Assembly (NCBI RefSeq): GCF_002029235.1
Contig: NZ_MZGV01000018.1
Span: forward strand, 19,428 to 83,427
Origin: Clostridium oryzae
GTDB lineage: Bacteria; Bacillota; Clostridia; Clostridiales; Clostridiaceae
Length of the DNA stretch: 64,000 bases
Reading direction: 5' to 3'
The position numbers were made by a program, and so were the translations under genes. A model generated the notes under the pieces. It was not told where the DNA came from. It worked only from the letters and a program-made list of their open reading frames with translations, and searched no databases. Of this stretch, positions 35,964-44,055 are shown one piece after another; position 1 is the first letter of the stretch, and each line of letters starts with the position of its first letter.

Positions 35964-38027
35964 CTAAGCTAAATTAAGAATTCTAACTAATGGAGTAATA
36001 ACCAAGTCTATAATTTTTATTCCTATAAAAGGCACAAGAATACCGCCAAGTCCAAAAACAAGCATATTTTTCAAAAGCAGTGCTTCCGATTTCATAGGTT
36101 TGTATTTTACACCCTTCATAGCAATAGGTATAAGCAATGGTATTATTACAGCGTTAAATATAAGTGCAGAAAGTATTGCACTATATGGAGTTGAAAGTTT
36201 CATTACGTTCATAACCTGCATTTGTGGTATAGCAGCAGTAAAAACTGCTGGTATTATAGCAAAATACTTAGCCACATCATTTGCTATACTGAAAGTTGTT
36301 AATGCTCCTCTTGTTATAAGCAGCTGCTTTCCTATCTCAACAACTTCCAGGATCTTTGTAGGATCAGAATCTAAATCTACCATATTAGCAGCTTCTTTTG
36401 CAGCTGTAGTTCCACTGTTCATAGCAAGTCCTACATCCGCCTGTGCCAATGCTGGAGCATCATTAGTTCCATCACCTGTCATTGCTACTATTTTGCCTTC
36501 TGATTGCTCTTTTTTTATAGCTTTTATCTTATCCTCTGGCTTACATTCAGCTATAAATCCATCAACCCCAGCTTCTTTAGCTATTGTAGCAGCAGTCAAA
36601 GGATTATCGCCTGTACACATTATTGTCTTAATACCAATTTCTCTTAGGCGCTGGAATCGCTCTACTAAACCTGGCTTAACTGTATCTTTTAAATAGATCA
36701 CACCATATATCTTATTATCAACACATACCACTAACGGGGTTCCTCCCAGTTTAGCTACTTTATTTGCGATTTTTTCTAAATCTATTGGTATATTTCCATT
36801 CATCACTTTTACTCTTTTAGTTATTGCATCATAGGAACCCTTTCTTATTGTACTTCCATCTTTTAAATCTACCCCGCTCATTCTTGTTTGAGCGGTAAAT
36901 TCAATAAAATTCAGATTCTTATATTGTTCAATTTCCACTGTTGTTCCAAGTTTAGTTCCAAGTTCTACAATTGATTTTCCTTCGGGAGTATCATCTTTCA
37001 ATGAAGAAATGACAGCATAATTTATTAGATCCAATGTATCTGCTTTACCTACAGTAATAAAATCAGCAGCTAATCTATTACCAAAAGTTATCGTACCCGT
37101 TTTATCAAGTATCATTGTATCCACGTCTCCACAGGCTTCAACTGCTTTTCCCGACATAGCTATAACATTAAATCTAGTCACTCTATCCATACCAGCAATA
37201 CCTATAGCTGATAGCAAACCGCCTATAGTCGTCGGAATAAGACACACTAAAAGTGCAATAAGTGTAGATGTCTGTATTTTTACATGTGAATAAACAGCCA
37301 TTGGATATAATGTGACTATTACAATTAAAAATATTAAAGTTAAACTTACCAACAGAGTGTTAAGAGCAATTTCATTTGGTGTTTTCTGTCTTGAAGCTCC
37401 TTCTACAAGGGATATCATTTTATCAAGAAATGATTTTCCTGGTGTAGCTGTTATTTTAACCCTCAGCCAGTCACTAACAACCTTCGTTCCTCCAGTAACA
37501 GAAGCAAAATCACCACCGCTTTCTTTCATCACTGGAGCCGATTCACCAGTGATAGCCGATTCGTCCACAGATGCTATTCCTTCTATAACCTCACCATCAT
37601 TAGGAATTATATCCCCATTTTCAACTAATACCACATCGCCTTTTTTTAGCTTATTAGCATTTATCGTTTCAATATTTCCATTTGAATCCAATAGTTTAGC
37701 TATAGTATCCTTACGAGTCTTCTTTAAACTTTCTGCCTGTGCTTTACCTCTCCCTTCAGCTACAGCCTCCGCAAAATTAGCAAAAAGCACTGTAATAAAT
37801 AAAATAACTCCAACTATCAGATTATAAATTCTTAAATTATTTCCTTTATCACCAAATATGTCAGGTATAAATGTAAGCATTAAAGATATTAAGAAACCAA
37901 TCTCTACTACAAACATTACAGGATTTTTTATCATATATTTAGGATTTAATTTTTTAAAAGCTTCAAAAATAGAATTTCTTAAGATCTCTTTTGTAATAAA
38001 TTTAGATTTATTTTTATTATCACTCAT
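35964..38027 (-). CDS. kdpB: Potassium-transporting P-type ATPase subunit KdpB
   Basis: Catalytic subunit of the high-affinity K+ pump. 687 residues, seven helices. The phosphorylated aspartate is D308 in [12 protein letters not shown], equal to D307 of the E. coli enzyme; TGES motif in [10 protein letters not shown] (actuator domain), and [20 protein letters not shown] (hinge) are intact. TTG at 38048 is in frame, but AAGGAG nine bases ahead of ATG 38027 shows the later start. It follows kdpA by 42 bases. Confidence 0.96.
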   Translation of the reverse strand: MSDNKNKSKFITKEILRNSIFEAFKKLNPKYMIKNPVMFVVEIGFLISLMLTFIPDIFGDKGNNLRIYNLIVGVILFITVLFANFAEAVAEGRGKAQAESLKKTRKDTIAKLLDSNGNIETINANKLKKGDVVLVENGDIIPNDGEVIEGIASVDESAITGESAPVMKESGGDFASVTGGTKVVSDWLRVKITATPGKSFLDKMISLVEGASRQKTPNEIALNTLLVSLTLIFLIVIVTLYPMAVYSHVKIQTSTLIALLVCLIPTTIGGLLSAIGIAGMDRVTRFNVIAMSGKAVEACGDVDTMILDKTGTITFGNRLAADFITVGKADTLDLINYAVISSLKDDTPEGKSIVELGTKLGTTVEIEQYKNLNFIEFTAQTRMSGVDLKDGSTIRKGSYDAITKRVKVMNGNIPIDLEKIANKVAKLGGTPLVVCVDNKIYGVIYLKDTVKPGLVERFQRLREIGIKTIMCTGDNPLTAATIAKEAGVDGFIAECKPEDKIKAIKKEQSEGKIVAMTGDGTNDAPALAQADVGLAMNSGTTAAKEAANMVDLDSDPTKILEVVEIGKQLLITRGALTTFSIANDVAKYFAIIPAVFTAAIPQMQVMNVMKLSTPYSAILSALIFNAVIIPLLIPIAMKGVKYKPMKSEALLLKNMLVFGLGGILVPFIGIKIIDLVITPLVRILNLA

Positions 38028-38069
38028 GATATCATTCTCCTTGCTCAATTATTGCATGCTAATACAAAG

Positions 38070-39752
38070 TCAGTGCCATAACGTCAAATGTTCAGCGATA
38101 GGTCCAAGGGCTAATGCCGGCAAAAATGTCAAGGCTCCTATTATAAGTACTATAAAAACTAAAGTTATTGTGAACATAGCATTGTCTGTCCTAAATGTAC
38201 CATTGCTTACCGGTATAGCTCTTTTGGATGCCAGTGAACCTGCAACTGCTAAAAGTAAAGCTATTGATAAATATCTGCCATAGAACATTACTACCCCAGC
38301 AGCAGTATTCCAGAACATAGTATTGTCACCTAGTCCTTCAAAGCCTGAACCATTGTTTGCAGCGGAAGATGCAAATTGATATACTACCTGCGATAATCCA
38401 TGAAATCCATGATTTGATATACCCGCTAAACCTTGTGGTACTATTAATGCTAATGCTGAAAACATCAATATTAGAAATGGATGAATAATTATAGCAAGTG
38501 CTACAAGCTTAATTTCATTTCCCTCTATTTTTTTAGATAGAAATTCCGGAGTTCTTCCTACCATGAGACCGCATAGGAAAACTGTAAGTATTGCATACAT
38601 AATCATGTTTATAAAACCTACACCTTCTCCTCCAAACACTACGTTTAACATCATATTTATAAGTGGAACTACACCGCCTAAAGGTGTTAACGAATCATGC
38701 ATATTGTTAACTGACCCCGTTGTAAAAGCTGTAGTTACAGTAGTAAACAAAGCTGACTGTCCTATACCAAACCTTACTTCCTTGCCCTCCATGTTTCCCA
38801 TTAGCTGATTTAACCCTATATGAGCCAAGGCCGGGTTGCCTGCTTTTTCTGAAAAATAGCATAGTGGAAGACCTATAAGAAACAATATGGACATAGCCGC
38901 AAATATTGCCCATCCCTGTTTTTTATTCTTAAGCATCAATCCAAATGTAAAAACCAATGATCCTGGTATAAGCATCATGGATAATAATTCTATTAAATTA
39001 GAAATTGGTGTAGGATTCTCAAAAGGATGTGATGAATTTGCACCAAAAAATCCTCCGCCATTAGTTCCTAAGTGTTTTATCGATTCAAGTGCTGCTACAG
39101 GTCCCAAAGCTATATCCTGCATTTTCCCTTCTATGGTAGTCACCGTCTGAGTACCTGATAAAGTTTGAGGTACCCCCTGACTTACCAAAATCATTCCTAC
39201 TACTATTGAAAGTGGTAATAAAACTCTAGTTATAACTCTAGTTAAATCAACGAAAAAATTGCCCACTGTCTTTTTATTTCCAATTATGCCTCTCATAAAA
39301 GCCAAAGCTGCAGAAACGCCAGTAGCACCTGAGGTAAACATCATAAAGATTATCACTATCATTTGACTTAAATGAGAAAGTCCTGATTCACCGCTATAAT
39401 CCTGCAAATTAGTATTAGTCATAAAACTAATGATTGTATTAAAAGATAGGCTTTCTTCCATCCCGCCTATTTTATTTGGATTTAATAAATGTATACTTTG
39501 TATTCTCAAAATTATATAACCAAGAAGTACCATAACAGCATTTACTGCAATTAAAGAAAATACATACTGTTTCCAATTCATTTCTTGATCTTTATTTATT
39601 CCACAGATTTTATAGATAAAACCATCAACTTTATTGAAAAAAACATCCCCAAACATCTTTTTTCCAGAAGCTACATGATATAAATATCTTCCTACCGTAA
39701 CCACCAGCAGCATAAATAATATTAAAGTTATTATTATCTGTAACCATTCCAT
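38070..39752 (-). CDS. kdpA: Potassium-transporting ATPase subunit KdpA (channel-like)
   Basis: Ion-binding subunit related to K+ channels and SKT transporters. 560 residues with about ten helices. The four selectivity-loop regions can be recognised: TNTNLQDYSGESGLS, GTNGGGFFGANSSHPFENPT, TGSVNNMHDSLTPLGG and AANNGSGFEGL. GGGGG precedes the ATG. It begins 19 bases after the kdpF stop, consistent with one operon. Confidence 0.96.
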   Translation of the reverse strand: MEWLQIIITLILFMLLVVTVGRYLYHVASGKKMFGDVFFNKVDGFIYKICGINKDQEMNWKQYVFSLIAVNAVMVLLGYIILRIQSIHLLNPNKIGGMEESLSFNTIISFMTNTNLQDYSGESGLSHLSQMIVIIFMMFTSGATGVSAALAFMRGIIGNKKTVGNFFVDLTRVITRVLLPLSIVVGMILVSQGVPQTLSGTQTVTTIEGKMQDIALGPVAALESIKHLGTNGGGFFGANSSHPFENPTPISNLIELLSMMLIPGSLVFTFGLMLKNKKQGWAIFAAMSILFLIGLPLCYFSEKAGNPALAHIGLNQLMGNMEGKEVRFGIGQSALFTTVTTAFTTGSVNNMHDSLTPLGGVVPLINMMLNVVFGGEGVGFINMIMYAILTVFLCGLMVGRTPEFLSKKIEGNEIKLVALAIIIHPFLILMFSALALIVPQGLAGISNHGFHGLSQVVYQFASSAANNGSGFEGLGDNTMFWNTAAGVVMFYGRYLSIALLLAVAGSLASKRAIPVSNGTFRTDNAMFTITLVFIVLIIGALTFLPALALGPIAEHLTLWH

Positions 39753-39771
39753 TTATTTTTCCCCCATGTCT

Positions 39772-39849
39772 CTAAAATTTTTCTGGATTAAACAAAACAT
39801 AGCATAAATATATAAATAAAAGAGCTATGATTGAAACAAGAATCCACAT
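39772..39849 (-). CDS. kdpF: KdpF, potassium-transporting ATPase small subunit
   Basis: A 25-residue single-helix protein, MWILVSIIALLFIYLCYVL ending FNPEKF, at the standard place before kdpA. The LFNPEKF end matches the KdpF pattern (LINAEAF in E. coli). It binds between KdpA and KdpB and stabilises the complex. GGGGG seven to eight bases before the ATG. Confidence 0.92.
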   Translation of the reverse strand: MWILVSIIALLFIYLCYVLFNPEKF

Positions 39850-39868
39850 TTTTATTCCCCCATATCAA

Positions 39869-39964
39869 TTACTTTTTTACAATTTGCTTTTCGCACCATT
39901 TTGTAAATAAAACTATTGATAAGAAACCAAAACAAAGTGATGCTATAAAAATCATATCTAACAT
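39869..39964 (-). CDS. Second micro-membrane protein at the head of the kdp operon
   Basis: A 31-residue frame: MLDMIFIASLCFGFLSIVLF followed by TKWCEKQIVKK, thus one helix with a basic C-terminal tail. GGGGGAT lies eight bases before the chosen ATG 39964 (an ATG at 39979 is also in frame but has no ribosome site). It lies 19 bases before kdpF and in the same orientation. I do not know a named family. Close fit to the operon's spacing suggests a real gene, possibly an extra partner of KdpFABC. Confidence 0.6.
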   Translation of the reverse strand: MLDMIFIASLCFGFLSIVLFTKWCEKQIVKK

Positions 39965-40015
39965 GTTTCTATCCCCCATTACTTATTTTTATATTTCATA
40001 TGATAGCATCAATAA

Positions 40016-40105
40016 TATAAAGACTGTGTTAAAACTACTTTGAAATGTATAAAGATTGTATAAAGATTAAGGACAGGTTTACACCGCCTGTCCTTAATCT
40101 TTATA
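40016..40105 (-). promoter_or_regulatory. Repeated TATAAAGAYTR boxes and hairpin upstream of kdp
   Basis: TATAAAGACTG (40016-40026), TATAAAGATTG (40048-40058) and TATAAAGATTA (40059-40069) on the plus strand, the last two adjacent with an 11-bp period and the first about three turns away. An inverted copy lies at 40093-40104 within the arm of a 16-bp perfect hairpin (AAAGATTAAGGACAGG 40062-40077 with its complement 40087-40102). The array lies just upstream of the kdp genes, where KdpE would bind; direct repeats at ~11 bp are usual for OmpR-family regulators. The first box overlaps a TATATT -10 candidate. Confidence 0.6.
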
Positions 40106-40198
40106 TTTTATTGTTCTATGTTTGAGAACTGATATATATTCACACTTTAATTTATTGCAGCATTGCTTACAGATAATATTCTTTGAAATGATTTGTAA

Positions 40199-40236
40199 AG
40201 TATAAAAGAGACTGCAACTGCAATCTCTTTTATACT
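40199..40236 (-). terminator. Terminator of the ferredoxin gene
   Basis: AGTATAAAAGAGA (40199-40211) and TCTCTTTTATACT (40224-40236) form a perfect 13-bp stem immediately after the ferredoxin stop. Confidence 0.85.
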
Positions 40237-40425
40237 CTATTTTACTGTAATTGCCGAAACTGGACATCCTTCTTCTGCCTCTTTAGCTGAGTCTAATATC
40301 TCATCAGGTATTTCCTCATCTTTTGCAACTGCTTTTCCGTCATCATCCATTTCAAATATCTCTGAACATATTGTCGGGCATAGTCCACAGCTAATGCATG
40401 TATCTTTGTCAACAACAGCTTTCAT
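40237..40425 (-). CDS. Single-cluster [4Fe-4S] ferredoxin
   Basis: 62-residue soluble electron carrier with C10, C13, C16 (CISCGLCPTIC) and C54 (EGCPVSAI) as cluster ligands and C20 as an extra cysteine. Unlike the classical clostridial 2[4Fe-4S] type it has one cluster and an acidic loop in place of the second, as in Desulfovibrio or Thermotoga ferredoxins. It is expressed alone, just downstream of a flavodoxin gene and separated from kdp by a terminator. Confidence 0.93.
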   Translation of the reverse strand: MKAVVDKDTCISCGLCPTICSEIFEMDDDGKAVAKDEEIPDEILDSAKEAEEGCPVSAITVK

Positions 40426-40511
40426 AAAATCCCTCCGTATTCATATTTTTTAATTCTCACAGCATTATTATCTGCTTTTTTACTAAAAAATATTTTCAAA
40501 ATATTAATTCA

Positions 40512-41003
40512 TTATTTTTGCGATTTACCTACAATACTTTGTGCCCAAGCAGTTACCTTACTAGCAGCTGCTTGTTTATCATTAGTTAATGGATCTTTAA
40601 AACCTATTTCACTTACAACTTCATTATCTACTAATACATTTTTAAAACTATTGAATATTTTTCCTTCATTTCCTCCATAGCAAGCAAATAGCGCTATTTT
40701 CTTATTTTTTATCGTCACTTGCTTAAAAAAGCTGTTAAAAACCGGTGCATATGTCGCTGCCCATACAGGTGATCCAATAAATATAAAATCATAATCTAAA
40801 GGATTCTTATCGATATTGTTTAGTTCAGGTTTTTCTTTAAATAATACTTGTTTTCCTCCCCAGAAATATCTAGCAAATCCATTTGGAGATATGTCTTTCT
40901 TAGGTTTTAGTTCCAATATATCTCCATTTACAGCATTAGCTATACATTCTGAAATATACTTTGTATTTCCCTCAAGAGAATAATATATGACTAAGCTATT
41001 CAT
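40512..41003 (-). CDS. Flavodoxin family protein
   Basis: 163 residues with the FMN phosphate loop YSLEGNTKYI near residues 8-17, the IGSPVWAATYAPVFNSF loop (76-92) and FACYGGNEGKIF near 108. It is a flavodoxin-like FMN protein of the subfamily that includes clostridial NAD(P)H-dependent flavodoxins; the aromatic W81 in GSPVWA would shield the flavin. Adjacent to a ferredoxin gene, so possibly an alternative low-potential carrier, useful to nitrogenase or under iron limitation. That link is inference. Confidence 0.88.
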   Translation of the reverse strand: MNSLVIYYSLEGNTKYISECIANAVNGDILELKPKKDISPNGFARYFWGGKQVLFKEKPELNNIDKNPLDYDFIFIGSPVWAATYAPVFNSFFKQVTIKNKKIALFACYGGNEGKIFNSFKNVLVDNEVVSEIGFKDPLTNDKQAAASKVTAWAQSIVGKSQK

Positions 41004-41357
41004 AATCTGTACACTCCTTTATATATAAATTATCTATTTGATATCCTATATTGGCTTTGAAATAATTTGAAAATTTCTGATAGTTTGAGAATGAGAACGA
41101 TAAATAAGTTCACTTATTTCTATTCTGCTTACGTGATTTATATTCGAAAGTTTATACATCTTAATAAGACCATCAATCAATGTTTCTCCAGATTAAACCA
41201 TACCTTTGTCCAAGACCTTGAAGCCAGAGTAATACACATGATTATTTCCATACATATCTCCTTAGCCGCTGTAAATTCCTTAGAATCTGTTTTGAATAAA
41301 TTAAGGTGAGAGTCAACTCTAATAGCTAAGATAAGCTTACGACGATTACTCTCACCT
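41004..41357. other. Spacer between flavodoxin and gamma carbonic anhydrase genes
   Basis: 354 bp without a supported gene. On the minus strand AAGGTGAGAGT and ACTCTCACCTT (41303-41313 and 41348-41358) form the terminator of the carbonic anhydrase gene, with a long loop. The minus strand further holds open but interrupted reading (for example a stretch ending SRSWTKVWFNLEKH, and IDGLIKMYKLSNINH), which may be the remains of a small regulator; there is no start with a ribosome site. The 80-residue plus-strand frame at 41067-41309 looks spurious. Confidence 0.5.
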
Positions 41358-41996
41358 TTAAGCCTTCATCGACTGCAAATACGAAGCGGAAAATTCTTTA
41401 TTTACGTTTTGAACATCCTTTGCAAATTTCTTTTGTTCTGATGATACATCCGATAAATTATTGGCCTTTTCCTGGCTATCTATAATAGCTCCAGCTGGCA
41501 CAAATTTATTTGAGGCTACTTTTACGCCTCCTGTAACTAAAGCATTGTGTCCAATATAACTATTGCTGCCTATAACTGCATTTAATACGATAGCATTAAA
41601 GCCCACAAATACATTATCTTCGATTTTACATGGTCCATGAATAATACATCCATGAGCACAGCTAACATTTTTACCTATGTATATTGAAAACTTTTCTCCA
41701 TCTACACTAATTGTTTCATCTTTAAGTCCATGCATAGTAACTCCATCTTGTATATTCGTATTTTCTTCGATATAAAATGGGGTTCCTTCGTCTGCTCTTA
41801 TGTTTACATTAGAAGCAACAAACACATTTTTCTGAATTCTTACATCTCCAATTATAGAAGAAAACGGTCCAACAAATACTGTATCTTCTATAGAAGGTTT
41901 TATGCTTTCTTTACTAAAGGTAGTTATGGGATTCATCCCAATATGTTTTTTCAGTTCCTTAGAGCTATTTTTATTATTATAATCTATATTCTCCAT
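41358..41996 (-). CDS. Gamma-class carbonic anhydrase, Cam type
   Basis: Left-handed beta-helix enzyme with hexapeptide repeats, 212 residues. Zinc or iron ligands H89, H115 and H120 are present (DGVTMHG, SCAHGCIIHGP). The RADEGTPFYIEENTNIQDGV stretch (67-86) contains the acidic loop residues typical of the Cam branch with an active E70 (equivalent to E62 of M. thermophila Cam), unlike the CamH branch. C-terminal helix packs on the trimer. No signal peptide. Ribosome site GGAG. It would interconvert CO2 and bicarbonate, useful in an organism with strong CO2 metabolism. Neighbours are redox carriers. Confidence 0.88.
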   Translation of the reverse strand: MENIDYNNKNSSKELKKHIGMNPITTFSKESIKPSIEDTVFVGPFSSIIGDVRIQKNVFVASNVNIRADEGTPFYIEENTNIQDGVTMHGLKDETISVDGEKFSIYIGKNVSCAHGCIIHGPCKIEDNVFVGFNAIVLNAVIGSNSYIGHNALVTGGVKVASNKFVPAGAIIDSQEKANNLSDVSSEQKKFAKDVQNVNKEFSASYLQSMKA

Positions 41997-42085
41997 ATTA
42001 AGTTTCTCCTATAAGCAAAATATTTACTATTCAATAATATATTATCACTTTTTTTATCTACATCTATTCACAATCAAAAAACAAA

Positions 42086-42110
42086 GAGAAACTCACTTTT
42101 TGAGTTTCTC
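42086..42110 (-). terminator. Terminator after KDG kinase
   Basis: GAGAAACTCA (42086-42095) and TGAGTTTCTC (42101-42110), perfect 10-bp stem with 5-base loop, followed on the minus strand by TTTGTTTTTTG. Confidence 0.85.
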
Positions 42111-42148
42111 ACTTATTTATATATTTATTCAAATGTATTACAATTTTC

Positions 42149-43087
42149 TTAACAAGACATATATCTATTTAATTGCTCCCTTGTTGGTAAGCCATCTTTG
42201 TCTCCCTCACTCATAACAGCTAAAGAACCTATAGCATTTCCTCTTCGAACTGCTTCAGTTATCGGGAGTTTTTCTAGAAGACCGCTAATAACTCCTACAG
42301 CAAAACCATCTCCGGCTCCAACTGTATCAACCACTTTTTCTACTTTATACCCTGGAACAAAACCTGATTCCTTTCCAGTATCGTAATAAGCTCCTTCTTT
42401 CCCAGTTTTTACGACTACTACTTTTAATCCTTTATCTAAATAGAATTTCGCTATATCCTCAGCACTATTGTAGCCGGTTAATATTTTTCCCTCGCTAATG
42501 CCAGGAAGAATAATATCAGCATCCTCTGCAAAACTATTTATTGCACGTACCATTTCCTTCTCATTATTCCAGAGACTGAGCCTAAGATTAGGATCAAAAG
42601 ATATACTCTTACCTTTATTTTTCATATTCTTCATAGCAAATTCAGCAAATTCCTTTACAGATTGTGACAAAGCAATTGAAATTCCTGTAACGTGCAAATG
42701 CTTAAAAGAACTAAAATATTGCTCATTGTAGTCTTCTATTGACATTGTACTACATGCAGAATATTTTCTGAAATATTCTACATGCGGATCACCCTTCAAT
42801 GTCTTTGATTTAAATAAAAACCCCGTAGAATTACTGTCTATTAGTCTTACATTTGAAATATCTACACCTTCTTGTTTTAAGGTACGGATTATATAAGTTC
42901 CAAATATATCGTTTCCTAACCTGCTCACCCAACCGGATTTTAACCCTAATCTCGCTAAACCTATGGCTACATTCGTTTCTGCTCCAGCCATATTTCTCGA
43001 AAACTTTTCTACATCAATCAAATCTCCTGTTTTCTCAGCAATTAACATGCACATTGCTTCACCAAATGTAACAACATCATTAACCAT
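42149..43087 (-). CDS. kdgK: 2-Dehydro-3-deoxygluconate kinase (PfkB family)
   Basis: Phosphorylates KDG to KDPG. 312 residues with PfkB signatures: N-terminal GEAMCMLIA, the NVAIGLARLG helix near 40, and DTVGAGDGFAVGVISGLL near 250 with the catalytic aspartate of GAGD. The neighbouring aldolase splits the product, so the pair converts KDG to pyruvate and glyceraldehyde 3-phosphate. AAGGAG precedes the ATG. It is the last gene of the aldolase-kinase unit. Confidence 0.92.
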   Translation of the reverse strand: MVNDVVTFGEAMCMLIAEKTGDLIDVEKFSRNMAGAETNVAIGLARLGLKSGWVSRLGNDIFGTYIIRTLKQEGVDISNVRLIDSNSTGFLFKSKTLKGDPHVEYFRKYSACSTMSIEDYNEQYFSSFKHLHVTGISIALSQSVKEFAEFAMKNMKNKGKSISFDPNLRLSLWNNEKEMVRAINSFAEDADIILPGISEGKILTGYNSAEDIAKFYLDKGLKVVVVKTGKEGAYYDTGKESGFVPGYKVEKVVDTVGAGDGFAVGVISGLLEKLPITEAVRRGNAIGSLAVMSEGDKDGLPTREQLNRYMSC

Positions 43088-43117
43088 TAAGATTTTCTCC
43101 TTCTTAGTAAGAAATTT

Positions 43118-43756
43118 TTATCTTCCTTTAATTTCTTTTATCTTTTCTATGTATTTTTTAGCCATATCAGTTATTCCAGAATAATCATCACCATTGTATA
43201 AGCCTGTGAGATTGCTTCCGGCACCTACAGCAGCCACTCCGCTATTAAACCATTTTTCAATATTATCCAGATTAACTCCACCTGTAACCATAATATTAAG
43301 CTGCGGCATTGGTGCCTTCCACGCTTTCACGATTTCGGGCTTATATGCATTTCCAGGAAAGAACTTTACAATATCCACACCTGATTTTAATGCCGTTTTC
43401 ATTTCATTTATCGTCATGCAACCTGGCATATATGGTATCTGATAAAGATTGCACATTTTTGCTGAAGCTTCATCAAAGCATGGACTTACCACGAATTTTG
43501 CTCCAGCCATAATAGCTATTCTTGCGGTACATTCATCTAAAACTGTACCAGCTCCAACTACTACATCCTTATACTTATGATTTATCTCTTTAATTGCATC
43601 ATCAGCTTCTGGTACAGTAAAAGTTATCTCTATGCAATTTACTCCGCCATTTATACAGGCTTCGGATATTTTAATTGCTTCTTCCTTCGAGTTTCCTCTG
43701 ACAACTGCTACAATACCACTGTCTAATATTTTTCTTAATGTATTATATTTTTCCAT
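43118..43756 (-). CDS. eda: KDPG/KHG aldolase (class I)
   Basis: Cleaves 2-keto-3-deoxy-6-phosphogluconate (or 4-hydroxy-2-oxoglutarate). 212 residues, TIM barrel with E43 near IEITF, VVGAGTVL, and the Schiff-base lysine K131 in VDIVKFFPG. AGGAGG is six bases before ATG 43756; ATGs further upstream in the frame are rejected. It is followed by kdgK after 30 bases. A palindrome-bearing promoter lies upstream (43833-43878). Confidence 0.93.
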   Translation of the reverse strand: MEKYNTLRKILDSGIVAVVRGNSKEEAIKISEACINGGVNCIEITFTVPEADDAIKEINHKYKDVVVGAGTVLDECTARIAIMAGAKFVVSPCFDEASAKMCNLYQIPYMPGCMTINEMKTALKSGVDIVKFFPGNAYKPEIVKAWKAPMPQLNIMVTGGVNLDNIEKWFNSGVAAVGAGSNLTGLYNGDDYSGITDMAKKYIEKIKEIKGR

Positions 43757-43832
43757 CTTCATCCTCCTAGAATTATTGTATATAAACATACTATCTCACA
43801 AGCAAACCACTTTTTAGATCAGTATATATTAA

Positions 43833-43878
43833 ATTATAAGTCACCGTTTCACTATGTGAAACTTGTTTTCACATAGTG
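43833..43878 (-). promoter_or_regulatory. kdgA-kdgK promoter with 12-bp palindromic operator
   Basis: CACTATGTGAAA (43850-43861) and TTTCACATAGTG (43867-43878) are perfect inverted repeats with a 5-bp centre. Promoter: TTTCAC (43861-43856), 17 bp, TATAAT (43838-43833), so the -35 box lies within one arm. TTTCAC-type arms recall the KdgR/IclR group, and an IclR gene is at 46450. I did not find a second copy near the GH or ABC genes. Repressor binding here would block RNA polymerase. Confidence 0.75.
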
Positions 43879-43969
43879 GTTATACTTTTATTATAGGGAG
43901 GTATCTACTATTTTTCAATAGTGAATAACAAATTTATATCAATATATTATTTCTCATGCATAAAAATTA

Positions 43970-44004
43970 AAACGCTGTATGTAATTGACTAACATACAGC
44001 GTTT
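43970..44004 (-). terminator. Terminator of the GH35 gene
   Basis: AAACGCTGTATGT (43970-43982) and ACATACAGCGTTT (43992-44004), perfect 13-bp stem, T-rich on the minus-strand exit (TTTTAATTTTT). It lies 52 bases past the stop. Confidence 0.88.
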
Positions 44005-44055
44005 AACGGCTTAATCAGAATCTATTATTTTTTATTTATACACTCTGCAATTAAC

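Noticed and set aside
36100..36696. 198-residue plus-strand ORF inside kdpB
   Set aside because: Antisense shadow of the well-defined KdpB sequence; no start signals.
41067..41309. 80-residue plus-strand ORF between flavodoxin and carbonic anhydrase
   Set aside because: No ribosome site, composition unlike a protein, and its last bases fall inside the carbonic anhydrase terminator.
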